From the NCBI GenBank assembly GCA_965230605.1, contig CBDDLD010000004.1, positions 1,116,001-1,180,000 of the forward strand: 64,000 nucleotides of DNA. Direction: 5' to 3'. This stretch comes from CBDDLD01 sp965230605 (GTDB lineage Bacteria > Bacteroidota > Bacteroidia > Flavobacteriales > Flavobacteriaceae). Under the pieces are notes generated by a model. That model was not told the DNA's origin, searched no databases, and worked only from the letters and a program-made list of their open reading frames with translations. Below are positions 17,554 through 27,572 of this stretch, piece by piece; the first letter of the stretch is position 1; every line of letters starts with the position of its first letter. The translations under genes were made by a program, and so were the position numbers.

Positions 17554-17649
17554 CTAGTTCTGTAAATAATTAATATGGGAATTTACGAAAATATATAATT
17601 TAACGCTATATATCCTAATGAATGAATTAACCTGAGCTAAAAAAATGTC

Positions 17650-20600
17650 TTACTTTCGGTTTTCAATCCACTGTCTTGCATTAGTGAATGCTTCTAACCA
17701 AGGGGATACGTCATCTTGTCTGTCATTAGGGTAATTTGCCCAGTTCCATTGGAATGTAGAACGCTCTATATGTGGCATAGTCACTAAGTGACGTCCTGTT
17801 TTATCACAGAGCATGGCCACATTGTAATCTGATCCGTTAGGGTTAGACGGATAACCTTCATAACCGTATTTAGCTACAATATGGTATTGGTCTTCAGACA
17901 TAGGCAAACTGTATTTACCTTCACCATGAGAGATCCAAACACCAAGAGTGCATCCAGCTAATGATGAAAGCATCACTGAATTGTTCTCTTGGACTTTGAC
18001 CGATGTAAATGCACTTTCATGCTTCCCGGAATCATTATAGGTGAGTTTACCATGAACTTCATGCTCAGGATTCACCAATTCCAATTCCATCCACAATTGT
18101 GCACCATTACAGATACCAACCGATAAGGTGTCTTTACGCTCAAAGAAATTCTTCAAAGCTTTATTGGCCTTTTCGTTATATAAGAAAGCCCCAGCCCAAC
18201 CTTTCGCTGAACCTAGAACATCACTGTTAGAAAAACCACCAACTGCACCAATAAATTGAATATCTTCTAAGGTTTCACGACCTGATATTAAGTCAGTCAT
18301 ATGTACATCTTTAACATCAAATCCGGCCAGATACATGGCGTTAGCCATCTCTCGTTCACTATTGCTTCCTTTTTCTCTAATAATGGCAGCCTTGGGTTTT
18401 GGCCTTGTAGCGTCTATTACAGGTAATTGACCCGTAAAGTGCTGTGGAAATGTATATTGAAGAGGTTGTTCTTTGTAATTCTCATAACGATCTTTAGCAA
18501 GACCATTAGCCGTTTGCTTTTGATCTAACAGATATGATGTTTTATACCACATGTCTCTTAAGCGCGACACCGTCATTGTAAAAACATCAGTACCATTAAT
18601 AATGCCCAGTACATCACTTTCAGTCACGTTTCCAATATTGTGATACTCAATTCCAACCTCAGAGAGTTTAGATTCTATACTGCTGTCTTTGGCTTGAAAA
18701 ACGATTCCTGAATTCTCAGCAAATAATATTTTGAAAGAATCTTTTTGATTTAATGCAGTTATATCGAGCTCAGCACCAAGATTATTATCTGCAAAACATA
18801 ATTCTAATAATGTGGTGATTAGTCCTCCTGAAGCCACATCATGTCCAGCTACAATATCACCATCATTAATAAGTTGTTGTATAGTATCGAATACTGTTTT
18901 TACATAAGCTGCAGACTTTACAGTTGGTGTATTGCTTCCTATCTTATTACAGATTTGAGCAAAAGAACTACCGCCTAATTTAAAATCATCTTGCGATATG
19001 TTGATGTAATAGATTGAACCTGCATTTCTTTTGAGAACTGGCTCAACAACCTTGGAAATATTGTTACAATTAGCTGCAGCAGAGATAATGACTGTACCCG
19101 GAGAAATCACATCTTCATTAGGATATTTTTGTTTCATTGACAATGAATCCTTCCCTGTTGGAACATTGATTCCTAAGTCTATAGAAAACTCAGACACAGC
19201 TTTTACTGCTTCATACAAACGGGCATCTTCACCTTCATTTTTACAAGGCCACATCCAGTTTGCAGAAAGCGAAACTGATTTAAGACCATCTTTAAGAGGC
19301 GCCCAAATGATATTAGTTAAGGCTTCTGTAATAGAATTACGACTTCCGGCGACAGGATCGATCAACCCAGAAATAGGCGAGTGCCCAATGGATGTTGCTA
19401 TGCCTTCCTTGCCTTTATAATCTAGGGCCATAACGCCCACATTGTTTAGCGGGAGTTGAAGTGGTCCGGCACATTGTTGTTTTGCAACACGACCTCCAAC
19501 ACATCGATCCACTTTATTAGTCAACCAATCTTTACAAGCTACTGCTTCTAATTGTAAGACTTGATCTAGGTAGTCATAAAAGTTATTGGTGTCATAAGAA
19601 ATGCCTCCGTAGTTTTGAGCTACAGTAATGTCATTCATTATGGTTTTCGGTGAGCTTCCAAACATATCACTCAGTTCCAAATCCATAGGTGTGTTTCCAT
19701 TGGTTTCAGATTGAAAACAAAAACGATTATCGCCTGTAACTTCACCCACAGTGTACATAGGTGAACGCTCGCGATCTGCTATTTTATTAAGCGTGTCTAT
19801 ATGTTCTTCGGCAATAACTAATCCCATACGTTCTTGAGATTCATTACCGATCAATTCTTTGTTTGATAGGGTGGGATCACCAACTGGTAACTTATCTAAA
19901 TCGATATGTCCTCCGGTTTCTTCCACCAATTCCGATAAACAATTCAAATGACCACCTGCACCATGATCGTGGATTGAGACAATAAAGTTCTCTTCACTCT
20001 CTACCATACCACGAACAGTATTGGCAGCACGTTTCTGCATCTCAGGGTTAGAACGTTGTACAGCATTTAATTCGATACCTGTTGAAAATTCTCCAGTATC
20101 TGCAGAAGATACTGCTGCACCTCCCATACCAATTCGGTAATTTTCGCCACCAAGAAGTACAACTTTGTCTCCGGTTTCAGGCGTGTCTTTTAATGCTTGA
20201 TCTGCTTTACCGTAACCTACACCGCCAGCTAGCATGATTACCTTATCAAAACCAAGTTTTCTTGCTTGTTCAGCATGTTCGAAAGTCAGTACAGATCCTG
20301 TGATTAATGGTTGCCCAAATTTGTTTCCGAAGTCAGACGCCCCATTACTTGCTTTGATCAGAATATCCATCGGGGTTTGATACAGCCAATCGCGTTCATC
20401 CATGGCCTGCTCCCAAGGGCGGTTATCTTCTAGTCTGGAATATGACGTCATGTATACCGCTGTTCCCGCTAAAGGAATGGCACCTTTACCACCCGCCAGA
20501 CGGTCTCTAATTTCTCCTCCTGAACCAGTAGCTGCGCCATTAAAAGGCTCAACCGTGGTTGGGAAATTATGTGTTTCTGCTTTTATAGAAATTACAGATT

Positions 20601-21333
20601 CGAAATCCTCTGTTTTGTAGTAATCCGGAATATCAGCACGTAGTGGTGCAAATTGTTCTACTACAGGTCCTTTTATAAAAGCGACATTGTCTTTATATGC
20701 TGAAACAATATCGTTAGGGTTTTGTTTTGAGGTCTCTTTAATAAGTTTGAAGAGCGAAGTAGGTTGCTCTTCACCATCAATGACAAAGGTTCCGTTAAAG
20801 ATCTTATGGCGACAGTGCTCACTGTTTACTTGTGAGAATCCAAAAACTTCCGAATCGGTTAATTTACGCTCCAGTTTTTTTGAGAGGTTATTTAAATACT
20901 CTATTTCTTCAGTACTCAATGCAAGTCCCTCTTGTTCATTGTAAGCAGCTATATCATCTATTTCTAAAATCGGTTCCGGTTCTATATCTATAGTGAAGGA
21001 TTCTTGGTCTAATCCATTATACTTCTCAGAGATCATTGGATCATAGTTCTTGAAGTCAGCATCTACAGCTTTAAACTCTTCAATTCTAAAAATTCCGCTA
21101 ATGCCCATATTTTGAGTAATCTCTACGGCATTGGTACTCCAAGGTGTGATCATGGCCTTACGTGGACCAACAAAAAAAGCATCGAGAGATGCTTGTTCTA
21201 TTTTAGATTGGTTGCCAAAAAGCCAGTTTAATTTTGAGATGTCTTCGCTTGATAATTCTTCTGCTGTTTGAACGGCGAATACTTTACCGTTTGTGTTTCC
21301 AAAGAAATGGATCATTGAGTTGGGTGTTTGCAT
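17650..21333 (-). CDS. purL: Phosphoribosylformylglycinamidine synthase, large form
   Basis: A 1227-residue single-chain FGAM synthase of purine biosynthesis (FGAR + Gln + ATP to FGAM). The N-terminal part carries the SEHCRHKIFNG block, the middle has two AIRS-like halves (glycine-rich GGEIRDRLAGGKGA, GHDVASGGL), and the C-terminal class I glutaminase has Cys1075 in GICNGAQ and the His1188/Glu1190 pair in MPHIER. Full length for the proteobacterial/eukaryotic type rather than the split purLQS form. A TAAATTTG element (21348-21355, leftward) lies 15 bases before the start. purB is elsewhere in the window. Confidence 0.95.
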   Translation of the reverse strand: MQTPNSMIHFFGNTNGKVFAVQTAEELSSEDISKLNWLFGNQSKIEQASLDAFFVGPRKAMITPWSTNAVEITQNMGISGIFRIEEFKAVDADFKNYDPMISEKYNGLDQESFTIDIEPEPILEIDDIAAYNEQEGLALSTEEIEYLNNLSKKLERKLTDSEVFGFSQVNSEHCRHKIFNGTFVIDGEEQPTSLFKLIKETSKQNPNDIVSAYKDNVAFIKGPVVEQFAPLRADIPDYYKTEDFESVISIKAETHNFPTTVEPFNGAATGSGGEIRDRLAGGKGAIPLAGTAVYMTSYSRLEDNRPWEQAMDERDWLYQTPMDILIKASNGASDFGNKFGQPLITGSVLTFEHAEQARKLGFDKVIMLAGGVGYGKADQALKDTPETGDKVVLLGGENYRIGMGGAAVSSADTGEFSTGIELNAVQRSNPEMQKRAANTVRGMVESEENFIVSIHDHGAGGHLNCLSELVEETGGHIDLDKLPVGDPTLSNKELIGNESQERMGLVIAEEHIDTLNKIADRERSPMYTVGEVTGDNRFCFQSETNGNTPMDLELSDMFGSSPKTIMNDITVAQNYGGISYDTNNFYDYLDQVLQLEAVACKDWLTNKVDRCVGGRVAKQQCAGPLQLPLNNVGVMALDYKGKEGIATSIGHSPISGLIDPVAGSRNSITEALTNIIWAPLKDGLKSVSLSANWMWPCKNEGEDARLYEAVKAVSEFSIDLGINVPTGKDSLSMKQKYPNEDVISPGTVIISAAANCNNISKVVEPVLKRNAGSIYYINISQDDFKLGGSSFAQICNKIGSNTPTVKSAAYVKTVFDTIQQLINDGDIVAGHDVASGGLITTLLELCFADNNLGAELDITALNQKDSFKILFAENSGIVFQAKDSSIESKLSEVGIEYHNIGNVTESDVLGIINGTDVFTMTVSRLRDMWYKTSYLLDQKQTANGLAKDRYENYKEQPLQYTFPQHFTGQLPVIDATRPKPKAAIIREKGSNSEREMANAMYLAGFDVKDVHMTDLISGRETLEDIQFIGAVGGFSNSDVLGSAKGWAGAFLYNEKANKALKNFFERKDTLSVGICNGAQLWMELELVNPEHEVHGKLTYNDSGKHESAFTSVKVQENNSVMLSSLAGCTLGVWISHGEGKYSLPMSEDQYHIVAKYGYEGYPSNPNGSDYNVAMLCDKTGRHLVTMPHIERSTFQWNWANYPNDRQDDVSPWLEAFTNARQWIENRK

Positions 21334-21425
21334 TGAAAAATAAAATGCAAATTTACGGCATTTCTTTAAGATTTATACTATTGAGATCAGAGATATCATG
21401 GATTTATTCAACAGGTTTTGAACAG

Positions 21426-22040
21426 TTATCTAATGCTCATCTGTTTCTTACCCTCTAAGAAAAAATAGAGTAACCAAAATAGAATTCCCGTAAACTTTAA
21501 GCCTTCCTCTAAAAGTTTTTGAATAATCGCAGTGGCGTCTCTTAAAAAGACATCTATAATCATAGACCCTGCAAAACATGAGAGGGCTAAACCTAGAATT
21601 ACAAAATTTGTTTTTAAGATGATGGCTCGGTATTTAAACAGATAGATTAAGATACCTATACCATATGAGGAAAATATAAAATGTTGAGATATTCCAAAAT
21701 AAGGGAAAAACGATTCATGAAGTAAGAATACGTCATCTATGACCAAATATCCTGTTATGAGCCCCGAGATTAAGAAGAAATGCTTAAAACTATTATTAGA
21801 CATAATGACATAGGTGTAAAGGCATAGTGCTGCAGATGCTGTCCATAAGAGTATTCCTAATTGGGAGAAAAAACCATAGTAGGGTCTTACCTCGGCTGCC
21901 GCAGTAACATCACTGGTTAAGATTTCATAAGGCACCCCAAAATACTGGTGTATAATTACAACAGATGTAATGCAAATAGCTGAGACTACTAATGTCAAAA
22001 CTATGGGCTTAATAGATTTTTTTATTAGCTGCTTAAGCAC
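21426..22040 (-). CDS. Integral membrane protein, unknown function
   Basis: A 204-residue hydrophobic protein with about six membrane segments (first at 12-30, then near 58-78, 85-105, 120-140, 143-163, 180-198). Start is GTG at 22038-22040; no ATG exists near the N-terminus. A lysine-rich N-terminus suggests it faces the cytoplasm. No family recognised. The end lies 93 bases upstream of purL with no clear terminator. Confidence 0.6.
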   Translation of the reverse strand: MLKQLIKKSIKPIVLTLVVSAICITSVVIIHQYFGVPYEILTSDVTAAAEVRPYYGFFSQLGILLWTASAALCLYTYVIMSNNSFKHFFLISGLITGYLVIDDVFLLHESFFPYFGISQHFIFSSYGIGILIYLFKYRAIILKTNFVILGLALSCFAGSMIIDVFLRDATAIIQKLLEEGLKFTGILFWLLYFFLEGKKQMSIR

Positions 22041-22159
22041 AGGGGGTTAGTTTTTGTATAAACCTAATGCAAAATATACTAAAATTGATGTTTTGTATAT
22101 GACTGTATGTATTTCATCGATGAATACACCACTCATGCGTTTTTACAACTATTTTAAAG

Positions 22160-22194
22160 TGAAATAAAAAAGCAGTAGTGGAAACTACTGCTTT
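22160..22194 (-). terminator. Terminator after endonuclease I gene
   Basis: AAAGCAGTAGT (22169-22179) and ACTACTGCTTT (22184-22194) form an 11-base-pair perfect stem with a 4-base loop. Read leftwards it is followed by TTTTATTTC. It lies 9 bases beyond the stop of the leftward gene. Confidence 0.85.
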
Positions 22195-22203
22195 ATAAGA
22201 TTG

Positions 22204-24090
22204 TTATTGCTTGATCAACTTTTTTACTGCTGATGTATTATCGGAATCTATTTTTACGAGGTAAACCCCTGAATTAAGTGTAGAGACATTAATAGAAGAT
22301 CGATTCTGATCTACTGTGGTTTTTAATACCCGTTTTCCTAATACATTGTATATAGATATCTCTAAAGCGCGATCGGTTCTAATAGTCACACGATTATTCT
22401 TTACAGGATTAGGATATAATGTAATTGATTCTAGAGTAAAGTTTTCAGTACTTAGGGTCTGATTGTGCTGACCGATGTCGTCAAATGTATTACTTGCATA
22501 CATGTCCCATTCTCCTGCTAGATTAAATGTTGTTGTAGGAAACTCTACGCTAGGTTTACGTCTGTAAGTCGCATTCGAAAAATCATTAGTACCTCCAACT
22601 TCACCAAAATAACCGAAAACGTCAATAAGGACTCCATTTTTAAATAATCCTACTGGATCATCACCATTAAACAACATGGCTTGTGCACTATTGGTCACCG
22701 TTACATCTGCTTCATCCCTAAGTGTCTGATCTGCCGTGGTTCTGGTAATCACATAAACATCTCCATTGGCAACAGTACCTGATAAGGCTAATTGTGTACT
22801 CCATGCACCATTACCATTGGTGTCACGTGCTATACTATATGTTGAAATATTTACAGTACTTCCTGTGAAATTTGCAATTTCTATGGCTTTATTATCACTA
22901 CTGCCTTCAACATATTCTGATATAAATAAATCGACCATTCCACCTCCAGTACCACTATTAGTGGTCATCTCACAATCTTGATTACTAAAAGGCGATTCAT
23001 TAGCTGCGGCGTCTTTTGCTATTATAGTAAAGCAATAATTGGTGTTAGCTGTTAAACCCGGTACCGTGAATGTTGTACCCGTAGTATTAAAACTATTAAT
23101 GTTATCTACATAAATATCGTAAGATGCAACTCCAACATTATCTGTTGACGCCGTCCATGATAGGTCTATAGTATTGTCTGTAGGGTTTGATGCCATAAGG
23201 TTGGTAGGAGCAGTAGGCGCTTCAGTATCTACAACCGGTGCCCAAATAAGATCAGCATATTCAGGGTGATCTACAAATGGATTGGCATTGCTTTGAAATA
23301 AATAGGCTGCGTTATTTCTATCGCGTTCTCTTTGATCTACAGGATCCACATTATTATGCCAATCAAGTAGAACCTCAATAGCCCATGGGAAGAATACTTG
23401 ATCTTCAGTACCATTAAACATATCAAAGCTTGTATAACCATCTACAGTATCTTCATAACGAACAGCAAAGTATAATAATGCTCTGGCAATATCGCCTTTA
23501 AATTCGTCAATAGGTTCAAAAACAGTTCCTGAATACCCTGTCATGGCACTAGTTCCTCTTTGTGAACCATTTAAAGACGTAAAATCAGGAGTTGCTACAT
23601 TACCAAATGGCAAAGAGCCTCTAAAGTTATTGACACGGCCGTCTGTAGGAATGACATGGTGAATATCACTTTGCATAGGAAACGCACTACTAAATGAAGA
23701 TTGAGGCACGATGTGTTCTCTATTGTAACAATCGCCTTCAGCCATTTGATTTCCACATTGATTTACACCATGCGTATAATTATATGGGTCGGCACCTGTT
23801 GGGTTTTCAGAGTAAAAATCGAGTATAGTACCATCATTTTCATAGATATTTCCTGAAGAGACCGAAACATCTGAATGTGTATCTTCATAACCGTTAGAGC
23901 CAGATATACCATTACCATCATATAACTGATCGTAAGTCCTTGCGATATGACCCGTAGAAACAATATTTTTAAGCTGAGTTTTTAGGGTATAGCCCGATAG
24001 TCCATTGGCACTATCATAATAGTTTGACGGGATTTGCCCATAACTTAACGAGATGGTAAGTATTAATAATAAAGCGTAGAAATGTTTCAT
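22204..24090 (-). CDS. Secreted endonuclease I with FN3, lamin-tail and T9SS domains
   Basis: A 628-residue extracellular nuclease. Signal peptide 1-18; endonuclease I (His-Me finger) domain about 20-280 with the catalytic block NREHIVPQS (123-131) and HH at 144-145; fibronectin type III domain about 288-378 (APTNLMASNPTDNTIDLSW...); lamin-tail domain about 385-510 (LFISEYVEGSSDNKAIEIANF); type A type IX secretion C-terminal domain about 555-628 (LYPNPVKNNR, YNVLGKRV, LNSGVYLVKI, KKLIKQ). Likely degrades external DNA for nutrients or biofilm turnover and is secreted or anchored on the cell surface through T9SS. Confidence 0.92.
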   Translation of the reverse strand: MKHFYALLLILTISLSYGQIPSNYYDSANGLSGYTLKTQLKNIVSTGHIARTYDQLYDGNGISGSNGYEDTHSDVSVSSGNIYENDGTILDFYSENPTGADPYNYTHGVNQCGNQMAEGDCYNREHIVPQSSFSSAFPMQSDIHHVIPTDGRVNNFRGSLPFGNVATPDFTSLNGSQRGTSAMTGYSGTVFEPIDEFKGDIARALLYFAVRYEDTVDGYTSFDMFNGTEDQVFFPWAIEVLLDWHNNVDPVDQRERDRNNAAYLFQSNANPFVDHPEYADLIWAPVVDTEAPTAPTNLMASNPTDNTIDLSWTASTDNVGVASYDIYVDNINSFNTTGTTFTVPGLTANTNYCFTIIAKDAAANESPFSNQDCEMTTNSGTGGGMVDLFISEYVEGSSDNKAIEIANFTGSTVNISTYSIARDTNGNGAWSTQLALSGTVANGDVYVITRTTADQTLRDEADVTVTNSAQAMLFNGDDPVGLFKNGVLIDVFGYFGEVGGTNDFSNATYRRKPSVEFPTTTFNLAGEWDMYASNTFDDIGQHNQTLSTENFTLESITLYPNPVKNNRVTIRTDRALEISIYNVLGKRVLKTTVDQNRSSINVSTLNSGVYLVKIDSDNTSAVKKLIKQ

Positions 24091-24115
24091 ATAAATATTT
24101 GTTATTGATTTGGGG

Positions 24116-25327
24116 TTATTTCTTTTCTAATAATGCCATGTAGAATCCGTCAAAACCAGATTCGTGGGCGAGTATACTTTTATCCTTCACAAAGATAAAC
24201 GGTTTTCCTGCTTCGGAAGTTAAGAATTTGTCAACTTGTTCTCTATTTTCTGAAGGTAAAACAGAACATGTGGCGTAGACCATCTTACCTCCGGGCTTAA
24301 CCATCTTTGAGTAATCGTTTAATATTTGTGCTTGGGTTTTCTTAATGTTGTCAATAAACTCAGGTTGTAGTTTCCATTTGCTATCGGGATTTCTTCGCAT
24401 CACACCAAGTCCAGAACATGGCGCATCGATGAGTAAACGGTCCGCTTTTTCATGTAGTTTTTTTATAGGTTTTGTTGAATCTATGACCTTAAGTTCTACA
24501 TTATGGACTCCGTTACGACGTGCTCTCAGCTTTAACTTCTTTAATTTACTTTCATAAATATCCATGGCTATAAGTTGTCCTTTGTTTTGCATTAATGATG
24601 CTAAGTGTAGTGTTTTACCACCAGCACCTGCGCAAGCATCTACAACTTTCATGCCTGGTTTTACATCGAGGTAATCTGCAACCAATTGTGAGGACGCATC
24701 CTGAACTTCAAAATATCCCTTTTTGAATGCTTCCGTTTTGAATACATTAGCACGTTCTATTAATCGTAATGCATATGGATGATTATTTAAAAACTCAGTT
24801 TCTATATTTTCGGTTTCTAGGGCAGTTTGAAGTTCTTTTTTATTGGTCTTCAATGTATTCACTCTTAAAATGACATCTGCTTGTTTGTTTTGCATGGCCA
24901 TTTCCTTGCTCCAAATCGATTCGCCAAGTTCAGAAACTCCTAAATTATCCATCCAGTCGGGAATAGATTCTTTATAAACACGCTGTTTTGATAATTCATC
25001 AAATCGACCTTTTATTTTACGATTAGGGGTATTTACAAAGTATTTCCAATCAGGTAATTTAATGCCCTTCAGTACAGCCCATACAGCAAACATACGCCAT
25101 AGGTTATCTCTGTCGAAAGGAGCCTTTACACCAGCAATTTCAGCATACAATCGTTTGTACCTAACCATTTCATATACAGTTTCTGCAATGAACCCTCGAT
25201 CACGGCTTCCCCAACGCTTGTCGCGTTTCAACAGTTGTTGAACTTCTTTATCTGCATAATGATCTTGGTTAAAGATATTATTCAGTCCATCGATTACTGC
25301 ATAGCATAAGTTTCTGTGTAAGCGCAT
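24116..25327 (-). CDS. RNA cytosine-C5 methyltransferase (RsmB/NSUN family)
   Basis: A 403-residue SAM-dependent RNA m5C methyltransferase. N-terminal helical RNA-binding part (1-140), then a Rossmann domain with the SAM loop DACAGAGGKT (230-239), Asp in MDIYESK, motif IV DAPCSGLG (C304) and motif VI YATCSV (C354), the two Cys that act as release group and nucleophile. Most similar in outline to RsmB (16S rRNA C967), but target cannot be fixed by sequence. It is 25 bases upstream of the endonuclease gene. Confidence 0.88.
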   Translation of the reverse strand: MRLHRNLCYAVIDGLNNIFNQDHYADKEVQQLLKRDKRWGSRDRGFIAETVYEMVRYKRLYAEIAGVKAPFDRDNLWRMFAVWAVLKGIKLPDWKYFVNTPNRKIKGRFDELSKQRVYKESIPDWMDNLGVSELGESIWSKEMAMQNKQADVILRVNTLKTNKKELQTALETENIETEFLNNHPYALRLIERANVFKTEAFKKGYFEVQDASSQLVADYLDVKPGMKVVDACAGAGGKTLHLASLMQNKGQLIAMDIYESKLKKLKLRARRNGVHNVELKVIDSTKPIKKLHEKADRLLIDAPCSGLGVMRRNPDSKWKLQPEFIDNIKKTQAQILNDYSKMVKPGGKMVYATCSVLPSENREQVDKFLTSEAGKPFIFVKDKSILAHESGFDGFYMALLEKK

Positions 25328-25443
25328 TTTAAATTTTTAATAAGCGTGCAAATGTACGTTTAATTCCTTAATAAATTTTTCAAATGCTATTGTAAAATAC
25401 ATGTCATAAGGATTAGCTTTCCTATTTTTAGAAAAAATTATTT

Positions 25444-26529
25444 ATGATACGATTAGCTTACCTCCTGATAGTATTGATGTGTTTAAGTTCTTGTAACGAA
25501 GAAGTCAAATTTACACCGAGATCTTTTTCCAACGTTGAGATTAATACTTTGGTTGAAGATTCACTATTAAATGTTAGAGCTTTGGAGGTTGTGGAATCTG
25601 AAGAGATAGGTTTTTTTGCAACATCTAATGGGAGCTTAGGACATATTTACCCCTTAGATCCATTATTATACTCTGGTCAAAAAAGGCCTATAAAAGCAGA
25701 AATTTACTCACAATTAGAACATGATTCATTAGATATTAATATTAGAGCTATGTCTTTGACTGACAAAGCAATGTATTATGTTAATATTGCTAGTCCTGCA
25801 TTTGTTTTTAAGAGATCTAAGTCTGAAGATGGTATAAAATATCAAGAAAGTCATTCAAAAGCCTTTTACGATGCTATGGACTTTTGGAACGATAAAGAGG
25901 GTATTGCTATTGGTGACCCTACAGAGGATTGTATGAGTATCATTATTACCAGAGATGGGGGTGAGAGTTGGACAAAATTATCTTGTGACGCACTGCCCAA
26001 AGCTAAAGAAGGCGAGGCTGCTTTTGCAGCTAGCGACACCAATATTGCCATTGTAGGCGATCATACTTGGGTGGCAACCGGGGGGATGTCTAGTAGAATA
26101 TTGTACTCGTCTGATCGTGGGCATACATGGGAGGTATACGATACACCAATTATTCAAGGGAAGCAGACCACAGGTATGTATTCTATTGACTTTTATGATG
26201 AATACCAAGGCTTTGCTATTGGAGGCGATTATACCAAACCTAATGACACCTTATCTAATAAGATTAGAACATCTGATGGGGGGAAAACCTGGCAAGTGGT
26301 TGCTGATGCTAAAAGTCCCGGTTATAGAAGTTGTGTGCAATACATCCCCGGAAGAGAAGGGAAGGAGCTTGTTGCAATTGGGTTTAAAGGAATAGACTAT
26401 AGTAGCGACGCCGGAGACACCTGGACGCATTTAAGTGACGAAGGGTTTTATACGATTCGATTCTTAAATGATTCTACCGCTTATGCTGCTGGTAGGGGAC
26501 GAATTAGTAAACTTACATTTAGAGAATAA
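25444..26529 (+). CDS. Asp-box beta-propeller lipoprotein (Ycf48/sialidase-like fold)
   Basis: A 361-residue lipoprotein: signal peptide with lipobox LSSC (Cys17), then a propeller with four visible Asp-boxes (RDGGESWTK, SDRGHTWEV, SDGGKTWQV, SDAGDTWTH). Often annotated as oxidoreductase or Ycf48-like in Bacteroidota, but sialidase catalytic residues are not evident and a redox role is not supported by sequence. Probably a membrane-anchored scaffold or binding protein. It stands alone, transcribed rightwards, with a bidirectional terminator after its stop. Confidence 0.75.
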   Translation: MIRLAYLLIVLMCLSSCNEEVKFTPRSFSNVEINTLVEDSLLNVRALEVVESEEIGFFATSNGSLGHIYPLDPLLYSGQKRPIKAEIYSQLEHDSLDINIRAMSLTDKAMYYVNIASPAFVFKRSKSEDGIKYQESHSKAFYDAMDFWNDKEGIAIGDPTEDCMSIIITRDGGESWTKLSCDALPKAKEGEAAFAASDTNIAIVGDHTWVATGGMSSRILYSSDRGHTWEVYDTPIIQGKQTTGMYSIDFYDEYQGFAIGGDYTKPNDTLSNKIRTSDGGKTWQVVADAKSPGYRSCVQYIPGREGKELVAIGFKGIDYSSDAGDTWTHLSDEGFYTIRFLNDSTAYAAGRGRISKLTFRE

Positions 26530-26531
26530 AA

Positions 26532-26555
26532 AAAAGAAGCCAATTGGCTTCTTTT
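26532..26555. terminator. Bidirectional terminator
   Basis: AAAAGAAGCCAA followed directly by TTGGCTTCTTTT makes a 24-base perfect palindrome between convergent genes ending at 26529 and 26560; T-runs face both directions. Confidence 0.85.
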
Positions 26556-26559
26556 ATAA

Positions 26560-27027
26560 TTAATTCTTGTCACGCATACCTTGCATTTTGGCCCTGCGTT
26601 TTTGAAGTGTTTCCAGTAATTTCTTTTTAAAAGCATCTTCAGCAGATTTTAGTGCTATGATCTTTTGGGGTGGAATAACCTTTCCAAGATCTTTTACTAG
26701 TTGCTTTTTTGCTTGATGCAATTTCTCTTCTGCAGCCATAAACTTATCCAAAACCTTTTGAGCTTCTTCATTGGATAAATTACCACGACGCATTGCTTGT
26801 CTCACTTCGCGTAGGTCATTTTTACGAATCGCTTCAGTTTTATCTTCAAATGCATTGTATATAGGCCAAAATTCTTGCGCCTCTTTTGCAGAAAGATCTA
26901 AGCGTTCCGTAATGAACGCAATCTTTTGTGCCTTTATGCGTTCTTGCATGTTTTTGTTTCCCCGCTGTGCCGTAGCGTTGAAACTCAGCGCTAAAAATAG
27001 CACCGTAATAATTAATCGGTTCATCAT
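26560..27027 (-). CDS. LTXXQ/Spy-like periplasmic protein
   Basis: A 155-residue exported protein with a signal peptide (1-20, ending ATAQ) followed by a wholly helical, highly charged mature part with LDLSAKEAQEFWPIYNAFEDK (about 42-62), the layout of Spy/CpxP-like LTXXQ proteins and Bacteroidota 'heavy-metal sensor' proteins. The C-terminus is strongly basic. Such proteins act as periplasmic chaperones or as part of envelope stress circuits. Third gene of a sigma factor / membrane protein / this gene unit, 3 bases after the second gene, which supports a role in the signal loop. Confidence 0.75.
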   Translation of the reverse strand: MMNRLIITVLFLALSFNATAQRGNKNMQERIKAQKIAFITERLDLSAKEAQEFWPIYNAFEDKTEAIRKNDLREVRQAMRRGNLSNEEAQKVLDKFMAAEEKLHQAKKQLVKDLGKVIPPQKIIALKSAEDAFKKKLLETLQKRRAKMQGMRDKN

Positions 27028-27030
27028 TTC

Positions 27031-27540
27031 TTATTCTATTAAGTCTTCTATGTCGGTATTTTCAAATAAATAATCTTCTAATGGTTCATCATTAAATGCC
27101 TCTTCCATGATCTCAGTATTAAACGTCGATAACTCCTCTTCTGTAAATAATGCTGCCAGCTCATAGCTACTAATCCCTTCATCTAGGATATAGGTTTTAA
27201 CGACTTCATCATCAATATCTGTATCAGTTAATGGATCGGATTTAAAAAATATAGTAAAGGCTATAAGTATAGCCGCTGCAACTCCAGAGATATATACAAG
27301 ATTTCGTCTGCTAAAAAGCGTAACGACTTTACCTTGTGGTGGCTCAGAGACTTTGCTCAGAATCTTACCATCTAAAGTTTCAAAATAATCTTTAGGGACT
27401 TCAAAACCAGTGTTGTCGATATCTTGAATACGCCCTTCGTTGGCTAAACGCGCATTGAGTTTAGCTTCTAGCGAATCAAAATAACCCTCCGGTGTTTTGA
27501 AACCTGTAGATTTTATATGTTTTAATTTATCGTTTTCCAT
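27031..27540 (-). CDS. Membrane protein, candidate anti-sigma factor
   Basis: A 169-residue protein with one membrane segment (81-99). The cytoplasmic N-terminal part contains an internal duplication: TGFKTPEGYFDSLEAKL (12-28) and TGFEVPKDYFETLDGKI (44-60), 32 residues apart. The part beyond the membrane (about 70 residues) is very acidic, with a stretch of E and D up to the C-terminus. No zinc HxxxCxxC anti-sigma motif. Position 32 bases behind an ECF sigma gene and topology (N in, acidic C out) suggest it sequesters that sigma factor; this is inference. Confidence 0.65.
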   Translation of the reverse strand: MENDKLKHIKSTGFKTPEGYFDSLEAKLNARLANEGRIQDIDNTGFEVPKDYFETLDGKILSKVSEPPQGKVVTLFSRRNLVYISGVAAAILIAFTIFFKSDPLTDTDIDDEVVKTYILDEGISSYELAALFTEEELSTFNTEIMEEAFNDEPLEDYLFENTDIEDLIE

Positions 27541-27572
27541 TTGTCTATAGGACTATAAATTAAGCATTTGGT

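Noticed and set aside
17554..17649. Search for a MarR operator before the acyl-CoA synthetase gene
   Set aside because: No ATGCATGCAT core or partial palindrome is seen; the gene is probably not in the same regulon by this site.
19031..19420. Plus-strand frame of 129 codons within purL
   Set aside because: Shadow of the conserved PurL coding sequence; composition follows the codon pattern of purL.
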